Positions 1 to 4,770 of a stretch of DNA of 5,677 nucleotides are shown here, piece after piece. The first letter of the stretch is position 1, and every line of letters begins with the position of its first letter. The stretch covers positions 1 through 5,677 of the forward strand of contig CATLIP010000163.1 of NCBI GenBank assembly GCA_949957035.1, read 5' to 3'. The translations under genes and the position numbers were made by a program. This DNA comes from an uncultured Lachnospiraceae bacterium (GTDB lineage Bacteria; Bacillota_A; Clostridia; Lachnospirales; Lachnospiraceae). The notes under the pieces were generated by a model. That model saw nothing but the letters and a program-made list of their open reading frames with translations, was not told the origin of the DNA and did no database searches.

Positions 1-1769
1 GAAGAACCAGCCTGTTCCACATGGTTTCCCAGAACTATACGCAGAGCCTTGTGAAGAAGATGAGTAGCGCTGTGATTATTGGCTGAAAGAGAACGATTCT
101 TCGTGTCTACCTTAAGAGCCGCCGTATCTCCCGTCTTAATCATACCTTTCGTTACATGGCCTATATGCCCGAATTTTCCCCCTAAAAGCTTTACAACGTC
201 CTCAACCTGAAATTCTCCGTCGGCAGTGGTAATCGTCCCTCTATCGGCCTCCTGACCGCCGCTGGTGGCATAGAACGGCGTCTGCTCTACGAAAATCGTT
301 CCCCTCTCTCCGTCTGAGAGTGCCTCAACCAATTCCGTATCCGTCGTAAGAACGGTTATTTTGGAATCGCAGGTCAGCTTGTCATAACCTACAAACTCTG
401 TGGTAACGCCCGGGTCAATCGACTCATAGACCGTCACATCTGCGCCCATGTAATTCGTGACCTCCCTTGCGTCCCTTGCAGTCTTTCTCTGAATGTCCAT
501 AGCCTTCTGAAAGCCCTCCTCGTCCACAGAAAGCCCTTTCTCCTCCAAAATCTCACGAGTCAGGTCCAATGGGAATCCATAGGTATCATAGAGCTTAAAA
601 GCGCTCTGCCCCTCTAAAGTCTTAACACCTTTGGAAGCCATCTCCTTTTCCATATCTGCCAGAATAGACAAGCCCTGGTCAATGGTCCTGTTAAACTGCT
701 CTTCTTCCCTGGCTACCACCTTGAAAATAAACTCTTTCTTCTCATCCAGCTCCGGATATCCGTCTTTGGAGCCCTCTATCACCGTCTCTGCGAGCTTCAC
801 AAGAAATTCACCCTCAATATTCAGGATTCTTCCATGACGGCAGGCCCGTCTTAAAAGACGGCGCAGCACATAGCCCCTGCCTTCATTGGACGGCATGATA
901 CCGTCTGAAATCATAAAGGTTACAGAACGGATATGGTCTGTGATTACACGAATAGAAATATCCTTCTTAGCATCCTTGCCGTATTCCGCACCGGCAAGTC
1001 CACAGACATGGCTTCTCAGCGCCTTGATGGTATCAACGTCAAACATGGAATCCACATCCTGCACGATGCAGGCAAGACGCTCAAGCCCCATTCCGGTATC
1101 AATATTCTTCTGCTCAAGCTCCGTATAATGGTTGTTGCCGTCGTTGTCGAACTGGGTGAATACATTGTTCCAGATCTCCATATATCGGTCACAGTCACAG
1201 CCGACGGTACAGTCTGGTTTGCCGCAGCCGTAGGCTTCTCCCCGGTCGTAATATACCTCAGAGCATGGACCGCATGGACCTGCTCCATGCTCCCAGAAGT
1301 TATCCTCCTTCCCGAATCGGAATATCCTCTCAGGCGCAATCCCAATCTCCTTATTCCAGATATCCCAAGCCTCGTCATCCTCCAAATAAACAGACGGGTA
1401 CAGCCTGTCCGGGTCAAGTCCCACAACCTCAGTCAAAAATTCCCATGTCCAATGGATGGATTCTCTCTTGAAATAGTCTCCGAAAGAGAAGTTACCCAGC
1501 ATCTCAAAAAATGTACCGTGCCGCGCCGTCTTCCCTACATTCTCAATATCCCCTGTACGGATACACTTCTGACAGGTTGCAACCCGTCTCTTTGGCGGAA
1601 TCTCCTGTCCGGTAAAATAAGGTTTAAGCGGCGCCATGCCTGAGTTAATCAGCAACAGACTCTTATCGTTATGCGGCACCAGCGAAAAACTTTTCATCTT
1701 CAAATGTTCCTTGCTCTCAAAAAAATCAAGAAACATCTTTCGCAATTCATTTACTCCGTATTTCTGCAT
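1..1769 (-). CDS. alaS: Alanine--tRNA ligase (AlaRS), N-terminal 589 residues; 3' end beyond window
   Basis: Cytoplasmic class II synthetase that charges tRNA-Ala with alanine and hydrolyses mischarged Ser- or Gly-tRNA-Ala. I translated the frame by hand from the ATG at 1769 to the window edge and found no stop or frameshift. It begins MQKYGVNELRKMFLDFFESK. The aminoacylation core shows RHGTFFEMLGNFSFGDYF (motif 2 region, nt about 1476-1523) and GMGLERLA (motif 3, residues 226-233). The editing domain starts near PFYATSGGQEAD and contains the zinc-site signature HSATH (H566, H570), matching the E. coli numbering closely. The second half of that zinc site and the C-Ala domain fall outside the window; the usual length is about 870-880 residues. 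A four-Cys cluster (C182, C187, C191, C193) precedes DRYMEIWNNVF and is absent from E. coli AlaRS. AGGAGG at 1775-1780, 5 nt from the ATG, supports this start. The gene has its own promoter at 1819-1847. Confidence 0.97.
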   Translation of the reverse strand, partial: MQKYGVNELRKMFLDFFESKEHLKMKSFSLVPHNDKSLLLINSGMAPLKPYFTGQEIPPKRRVATCQKCIRTGDIENVGKTARHGTFFEMLGNFSFGDYFKRESIHWTWEFLTEVVGLDPDRLYPSVYLEDDEAWDIWNKEIGIAPERIFRFGKEDNFWEHGAGPCGPCSEVYYDRGEAYGCGKPDCTVGCDCDRYMEIWNNVFTQFDNDGNNHYTELEQKNIDTGMGLERLACIVQDVDSMFDVDTIKALRSHVCGLAGAEYGKDAKKDISIRVITDHIRSVTFMISDGIMPSNEGRGYVLRRLLRRACRHGRILNIEGEFLVKLAETVIEGSKDGYPELDEKKEFIFKVVAREEEQFNRTIDQGLSILADMEKEMASKGVKTLEGQSAFKLYDTYGFPLDLTREILEEKGLSVDEEGFQKAMDIQRKTARDAREVTNYMGADVTVYESIDPGVTTEFVGYDKLTCDSKITVLTTDTELVEALSDGERGTIFVEQTPFYATSGGQEADRGTITTADGEFQVEDVVKLLGGKFGHIGHVTKGMIKTGDTAALKVDTKNRSLSANNHSATHLLHKALRIVLGNHVEQAGS

Positions 1770-1788
1770 GATATCCTCCTGTTTTTAT

Positions 1789-1806
1789 TCTGGTAAGTCC
1801 ACCAGA
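1789..1806 (-). other. Small hairpin in the alaS 5' leader
   Basis: Perfect 6-bp inverted repeat TCTGGT / ACCAGA with a 6-nt loop, in the short leader (about 42 nt) between the predicted alaS transcription start and its AGGAGG. It is not followed by a U-tract on the minus strand, so it does not look like a terminator. Many Firmicute aminoacyl-tRNA synthetase genes carry a T-box leader of 200 nt or more. This leader is far too short, and I see no T-box antiterminator sequence. A 6-bp repeat could be chance. Confidence 0.3.
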
Positions 1807-1818
1807 CTCTAAGAAATA

Positions 1819-1847
1819 ATTATAAAGAGAAGCAGGCGGTTTGTCAA
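1819..1847 (-). promoter_or_regulatory. Sigma-A promoter of alaS, perfect consensus
   Basis: On the minus strand TTGACA (1842-1847) and TATAAT (1819-1824) are separated by exactly 17 bp (1825-1841): a 12/12 match to the sigma-A/sigma-70 consensus at ideal spacing. The start site is expected near 1812, giving a leader of about 42 nt before the alaS ATG. The -35 box lies in the loop and the spacer covers the descending arm of the upstream operon's terminator hairpin, so the two signals share DNA. Confidence 0.88.
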
Positions 1848-1867
1848 TGTTCCACCTGCTTCTCTTT
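1824..1867 (-). terminator. Rho-independent terminator of the fapA-cheX-receiver operon
   Basis: Inverted repeat with 16-bp arms (1824-1839 and 1852-1867) and a 12-nt loop. The only non-Watson-Crick position is a U-G wobble in minus-strand RNA, while the same position is a C-A mismatch in plus-strand RNA. That favours a minus-strand function. The descending arm ends in CTTCTCTTT and is followed by an AT-rich, T-containing stretch (ATAATTATTTCTT), a moderate rather than ideal U-tract. The ascending arm begins inside the TAA stop codon of the receiver gene (1867-1869). Confidence 0.8.
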
Positions 1868-2232
1868 TATGGCTGCATTGCTTTCTCAAAAGCCTCCAAC
1901 AACATCTCTCGTTCCAGCGGCTTGTACACAAATGCTTTCACACCGATATTATCCGCTTCATTAATCGTATCATCATATGCCAGTGAAGATACCATTACAA
2001 TTCTGGCAAACGGATAGTCCTTCAAAATTGCTTCAGCCGTCTCCAGGCCGTCTATTCCGGGCATAATAATATCCATCGTCACCAAATCCGGCTCCACCTC
2101 GCCGTACCGGTCGATTGCCTCTTCTCCATCCCGACAGTAAGCTACAATCTCATAATCTGTGCCCGCCAGTAGCTTCTGCATCTGCATTTCAATTACTCGG
2201 GAATCATCCACCACCATGAGTCGCTTTCCCAT
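1867..2232 (-). CDS. Stand-alone CheY-like response regulator (receiver domain only)
   Basis: Small cytoplasmic phospho-acceptor of 121 residues, the normal size of a single receiver domain with no output domain. All key residues are visible: the acidic pair D9/D10 in MVVDDS (Mg2+ site), phospho-acceptor D54 in TMDIIMPGIDG, the switch Ser/Thr position S82 in VMVSS, F101 at the switch aromatic position, and the invariant lysine K104 before P105. It is therefore expected to be phosphorylated by a histidine kinase and to act by protein-protein contact, as CheY does. The kinase and target are not in the window. AAGGAGG at 2239-2245, 6 nt before the ATG, supports the start. It follows the CheX-type gene by 61 bp with no convincing promoter between them, so it is probably the last gene of the operon. 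A chemotaxis role is inference from its neighbour, so no symbol is given. Confidence 0.93.
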   Translation of the reverse strand: MGKRLMVVDDSRVIEMQMQKLLAGTDYEIVAYCRDGEEAIDRYGEVEPDLVTMDIIMPGIDGLETAEAILKDYPFARIVMVSSLAYDDTINEADNIGVKAFVYKPLEREMLLEAFEKAMQP

Positions 2233-2293
2233 AAGATGCCTCCTTCTTAAAGCTTATTATCATGTTCCATATTATGTTGCGGAAAGAAAATAT

Positions 2294-2755
2294 CTATTTT
2301 TCTTCCGGTTCAAGACAGGTAAGTTCTGCATTCTCGTTTCCGTCGCTGGTATAGACAAGCTCAAAATGCTCGTCGCACCCTTCCGGAACATAGCGTCCCT
2401 GGTGAAACGACGGTATCCCAAAACGAGACGCAACTTTGGTTACCTGATATAACCGCGCTGCAATCTGTCCGCACAACATATTAAAATACTCTTTTGAAAA
2501 ATCTTCCACATCCTGATGTGTAATATCTTCTTCCTGCATCATATACTTCGTCAACCGGGCAAACAAGGACGCCTCCGCACACATTGATACACTTGTGCGG
2601 AGTCCCCGTTCAAAAGTCGTATATACTGTATACATCTCACCCGTTGGCTTAACATTGCCCTGTCGCAGCGATATCCCGGCTGCCTGCTGTGTTACACCGC
2701 GGGTGATCTGATCAAAAATCTCTTTCAATCCCTCCTGGGGTACTACAGTATCCAA
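2294..2755 (-). CDS. cheX: CheX-type CheY-P phosphatase, probable TTG start
   Basis: Predicted 153-residue protein of the CheC/CheX/FliY family, which dephosphorylates CheY-P. It carries the family phosphatase signature D-x3-E-x2-N as D85-FSK-E89-YF-N92, followed by MLCG. A downstream ASRFGIPSFHQG segment resembles the conserved C-terminal part of the fold. The single active-site motif and the length fit CheX rather than two-site CheC. No in-frame ATG gives a sensible protein: the upstream one (2914) lies deep inside fapA and the next falls at residue 41 of this model. The TTG at 2753-2755 is preceded by AAAGGGGG (2762-2769) with a 6-nt spacer and lies 29 nt after the fapA stop, so I chose it. 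A second in-frame TTG at 2795-2797 would overlap fapA by 13 nt and is the main alternative. The neighbouring receiver gene is the obvious candidate substrate. The C-terminus is acidic and probably disordered. Confidence 0.8.
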   Translation of the reverse strand: MDTVVPQEGLKEIFDQITRGVTQQAAGISLRQGNVKPTGEMYTVYTTFERGLRTSVSMCAEASLFARLTKYMMQEEDITHQDVEDFSKEYFNMLCGQIAARLYQVTKVASRFGIPSFHQGRYVPEGCDEHFELVYTSDGNENAELTCLEPEEK

Positions 2756-2761
2756 GTAAAT

Positions 2762-2769
2762 CCCCCTTT
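2762..2769 (-). promoter_or_regulatory. Ribosome binding site that decides the cheX start
   Basis: Minus-strand AAAGGGGG, one substitution away from AAAGGAGG, ends 6 nt upstream of TTG at 2755 and lies between the fapA stop and that codon. It is the best Shine-Dalgarno match near any in-frame candidate start of the CheX-type gene. An imperfect site with a TTG codon suggests lower translation than its neighbours, which have AAGGAGG or GGAGGTG before ATG. Confidence 0.6.
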
Positions 2770-2784
2770 CGTATAGTACAGGAG

Positions 2785-4581
2785 CTACAATAAACAAATC
2801 TCTCCGCCCACCAGTCTTGCATCTACCATACTCGTCTCCTTTGACAAAGGCATAGTCAGATCTCCTATGGTAAGCACCATTCCCGGATAGGCAATGCTGC
2901 ACTTCAGCCTGCATCCACCCTGCTCTTCCAGCTTTTCCTTAATCTTCTTAAGTTCTTTGTCAAACTGGCTAAGCTTCATCCGGCCAATGGACAAATCCAA
3001 CCGAAGCTTACCCATACGCTGAGTTCTGGTCGGACTTTCCGGCTGGCGTTCAAGCCTTTCAAGTTCAGCCTCCTGCTTTTTAATGTTCAGTAACAGGGTC
3101 TCCCTTTCGAAATCCGCAAAGGGCTGTCCCCCCAGAAAAATAGAAGTAACACTCTCCGATTTTGAGCCCACAACCTTGGCGTCAACCCCCTGGGCTGCCC
3201 GAATGCGTCCTCCGATGATTGTGCCTCTTCCGCTGCGCACATTCACCTCGCCGTCACAGTAAACGTCACAGTTTACAATACAGTCTGTCTGCAGGCTTCC
3301 CCGGCAGTGAACCGTGCAGTTCTCCATATATTTTGCATAGACATCATGGTGTGCCCGAATCATCGCTCGGGAATCTCCCAAAATACCTTTCGCTACAATC
3401 AGATCGCCGCCCGCTTCAATCTCGGCAGCCTCTACCACGCCGTCAATGGTAACATTACCAATGGTCCGAACTGAGAAACCGCTGCCTACATCGCCGTGAA
3501 TATGTACATCTCCTACAAAATTAATATTACCGGTAGAAAAGTCTACATTCCCTGCTATCTCCAGTACAGACTTAACCAGGAAACTACGTCCGCTAAATTC
3601 CACACGTCCTGACTTTACTGCCAAAAGCTGCATACCGTCTTCACTGGCCTCGGTATTACGTCCCTTCGGAAGAGCCGGCGTCTTTCCTTCCTTACAGGTA
3701 ATCTCCTCGTCTAATACCGTCCTTCCCGGTATTCCCGGCACAGGCGGGATAATCTGACAGATTGGCTGACCCTTCTCCACATTCTGAACAATGTTCAAGT
3801 GGAAATAGTCCACTCTTCCATGCTCATCCTCCTCAAACCGCTTCCTCACGGTACGCTTAAAAAAGTCCTCAATATAACCGTCCTTACCGTGAACCACCGC
3901 TCTGCCTCGCGCAATCAGGAACAGATGAAAATACCGATTCTCTGACTCAGGGAGAGAATCCAGCAGCTCTCTGTTCAGACCGTAAGAAACACCGCTTTCC
4001 TTAAGGATTGCATTCAGCATCTCCTGATCTAATTCCCTTCCCTCTCCTATAGGCGGAAATACGACAAGCCATGCGGAAAGCTGGTCGGCAGTAACATATA
4101 CAAGAGGCTGTGCATCCATCTGAAATGGAGGCTCCTCCTCCTTTACTTCTTCTTCCTTTCCTTCGGAATCTTCTTCTTCTGAAACAGGCTCCGGTTCCGG
4201 CTCCTTCGGAATCTGAGACAGACGGTCGGCGGCTACAGATGTAATCGCTCTGCGAAGCCTCGACATCTCTTTTTCAAGTCCCTCATCCACAGGGCCGTCC
4301 TCATCGCCATAATCCAAACGCAAGTGAGGGAGTGGCGCATATCCCACCTGCTCTCTCCACTTCTCATACAGAAGAATGAAGGGATGCTCCTGGGATAATA
4401 CTATTTGATTTATATCAGGTTCAAGCTGAGGCTCTGGCAAGGGTGTCTCCTGTTCTGACTGTTCTGACTGTTCCGGCGGAAATTTTAGATCCGGCAAAGA
4501 TTCTTCCGGCGCTTGTTCCCCAGTGCGCTTTGTCTGTTTAAACCCAAACAATCGACCCCAAAAACCACTCTTAAACTCCAT
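2785..4581 (-). CDS. fapA: FapA family (DUF342) beta-solenoid protein
   Basis: 598-residue protein with no signal peptide or membrane segment, so probably cytoplasmic. Residues 1-20 are basic and aromatic. Residues 20-60 are Pro/Glu/Gln-rich, with a short EQS repeat. An acidic linker covers about 126-152. The DUF342 N-terminal region follows (about 165-245, with LSAWLVVFPPIGEG and GKDGYIEDFFKR), then the family's GQPICQIIPPVPGIPGRTV segment (271-289). A right-handed beta-helix of short GD/GN-punctuated repeats runs from about 318 to 470 (GNVDFSTGNINFVGDVHIHG and onward). A Lys/Glu-rich likely coiled coil covers about 488-555, ending in a small C-terminal domain. FapA is known as a polar flagellar assembly factor in Vibrio, but many DUF342 proteins lack a proven role. 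GGAGGTG (4589-4595), 7 nt before the ATG, fixes the start. It is the first gene of an operon with a CheX-type phosphatase and a CheY-like receiver, so a link to phospho-signalling or cell-pole organisation is likely, but that is inference. Confidence 0.9.
   Translation of the reverse strand: MEFKSGFWGRLFGFKQTKRTGEQAPEESLPDLKFPPEQSEQSEQETPLPEPQLEPDINQIVLSQEHPFILLYEKWREQVGYAPLPHLRLDYGDEDGPVDEGLEKEMSRLRRAITSVAADRLSQIPKEPEPEPVSEEEDSEGKEEEVKEEEPPFQMDAQPLVYVTADQLSAWLVVFPPIGEGRELDQEMLNAILKESGVSYGLNRELLDSLPESENRYFHLFLIARGRAVVHGKDGYIEDFFKRTVRKRFEEDEHGRVDYFHLNIVQNVEKGQPICQIIPPVPGIPGRTVLDEEITCKEGKTPALPKGRNTEASEDGMQLLAVKSGRVEFSGRSFLVKSVLEIAGNVDFSTGNINFVGDVHIHGDVGSGFSVRTIGNVTIDGVVEAAEIEAGGDLIVAKGILGDSRAMIRAHHDVYAKYMENCTVHCRGSLQTDCIVNCDVYCDGEVNVRSGRGTIIGGRIRAAQGVDAKVVGSKSESVTSIFLGGQPFADFERETLLLNIKKQEAELERLERQPESPTRTQRMGKLRLDLSIGRMKLSQFDKELKKIKEKLEEQGGCRLKCSIAYPGMVLTIGDLTMPLSKETSMVDARLVGGEICLL
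4450..4473 (-). repeat. In-frame 9-bp tandem repeat within fapA (EQS units)
   Basis: Plus-strand unit CTGTTCTGA occurs twice (4450-4458, 4459-4467) and is followed by a partial copy CTGTTC (4468-4473). It encodes residues 37-44, EQSEQSEQ. Because the unit is a multiple of three, slippage would add or remove EQS without breaking the frame. It sits in a predicted disordered N-terminal segment. Confidence 0.85.
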
Positions 4582-4602
4582 ACTTCTCCACCTCCCTTAT
4601 CA

Positions 4603-4666
4603 ATATCCATCAGGCACGATCCGCCAGAACCCCAAAAGTTTCAAGCAATAAACGCCTGATAGATAT
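4603..4666 (-). other. 13-bp inverted repeat with long loop in the fapA 5' leader
   Basis: Arms at 4603-4615 (ATATCCATCAGGC) and 4654-4666 (GCCTGATAGATAT) pair at 12 of 13 positions. In minus-strand RNA the remaining position is a U-G wobble, while in plus-strand RNA it is an A-C mismatch. The 38-nt loop is G/U-rich. The stem ends 6 nt before the GGGAGG run that forms the fapA ribosome binding site, and there is no U-tract, so it is not an intrinsic terminator. It could stabilise the mRNA, bind a regulator or control access to the ribosome site. I do not recognise any known riboswitch in it. Confidence 0.55.
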
Positions 4667-4669
4667 AGG

Positions 4670-4697
4670 TGTTATAACTCTTGACATACTGTTACAA
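4670..4697. repeat. Direct repeat pair over the predicted fapA start site, 20-bp period
   Basis: TGTTATAA (4670-4677) and TGTTACAA (4690-4697) are read on the plus strand. They match at 7 of 8 positions and are exactly 20 bp apart. They overlap the expected transcription start near 4696 and the first part of the leader. This could be a repressor operator or chance in AT-rich DNA. A second pair with the same period lies on the other side of the promoter at 4741-4770. Confidence 0.35.
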
Positions 4698-4702
4698 TTT
4701 CT

Positions 4703-4732
4703 ATTATACGCTTCTTTATACCAGATTGACAA
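4703..4732 (-). promoter_or_regulatory. Probable sigma-A promoter of the fapA operon
   Basis: The minus strand has TTGTCA (4727-4732, 5/6 of TTGACA) and a perfect TATAAT (4703-4708), separated by 18 bp. The expected start near 4696 gives a leader of about 115 nt containing the 13-bp stem. It does not resemble the flagellar sigma-28 consensus, so the operon is probably expressed by the main sigma factor. I see no clear intrinsic terminator after the hydrogenase gene, so some read-through into this operon is possible. Confidence 0.72.
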
Positions 4733-4740
4733 GAGGAAAA

Positions 4741-4770
4741 TGCAACAAATATCTAAAAAGTGCAGCAAAT
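4741..4770. repeat. Direct repeat pair upstream of the fapA -35 box, 20-bp period
   Basis: TGCAACAAAT (4741-4750) and TGCAGCAAAT (4761-4770) on the plus strand match at 9 of 10 positions. They are exactly 20 bp apart, about two helical turns, so both copies face the same side of the DNA. Relative to a start near 4696 they cover roughly -45 to -74, where activators commonly bind. The distal copy touches the hydrogenase stop codon (4770-4772). The binding protein is unknown. Confidence 0.4.

Noticed and set aside
1016..1426. 136-residue minus-strand frame inside alaS in another phase
   Set aside because: The alaS frame is continuous through this region, with class II motifs and the Cys cluster on either side. 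The alternative frame is rich in Arg/Ile/Thr without family features.
933..1643. 236-residue open frame on the plus strand opposite alaS
   Set aside because: It lies entirely antisense to a clearly conserved alaS coding sequence, shows no recognisable motif, and has no convincing ribosome binding site. It is a shadow frame.
1770..1866. T-box riboswitch upstream of alaS
   Set aside because: Only about 42 nt lie between the predicted start and the ATG, with no specifier stem or T-box consensus. The prominent hairpin here is the upstream operon's terminator.
2233..2293. Separate promoter for the receiver gene (CATAAT or GATAAT boxes)
   Set aside because: The possible -10 boxes have no acceptable -35 partner at 16-18 bp. 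Operon transcription from the fapA promoter explains expression.
2756..2914. N-terminal extension of the CheX-type protein starting at ATG 2914
   Set aside because: Most of this stretch overlaps the conserved C-terminal coding region of fapA in another frame, and no ribosome binding site supports it. The CheX-like sequence begins only near the TTG at 2755.
4681..4708. Plus-strand promoter TTGACA followed by TATTAT or ATTATA
   Set aside because: The spacing is 15 bp to TATTAT or 16 bp to a poor ATTATA box, and there is no plus-strand gene downstream. The AT box is better explained as the complement of the minus-strand TATAAT of the fapA promoter. An antisense RNA to the hydrogenase cannot be excluded but is unsupported.
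4700..4769. Intrinsic terminator after the hydrogenase gene
   Set aside because: No GC-rich stem followed by a U-tract is visible. The TGCA-containing repeats are direct, not inverted.
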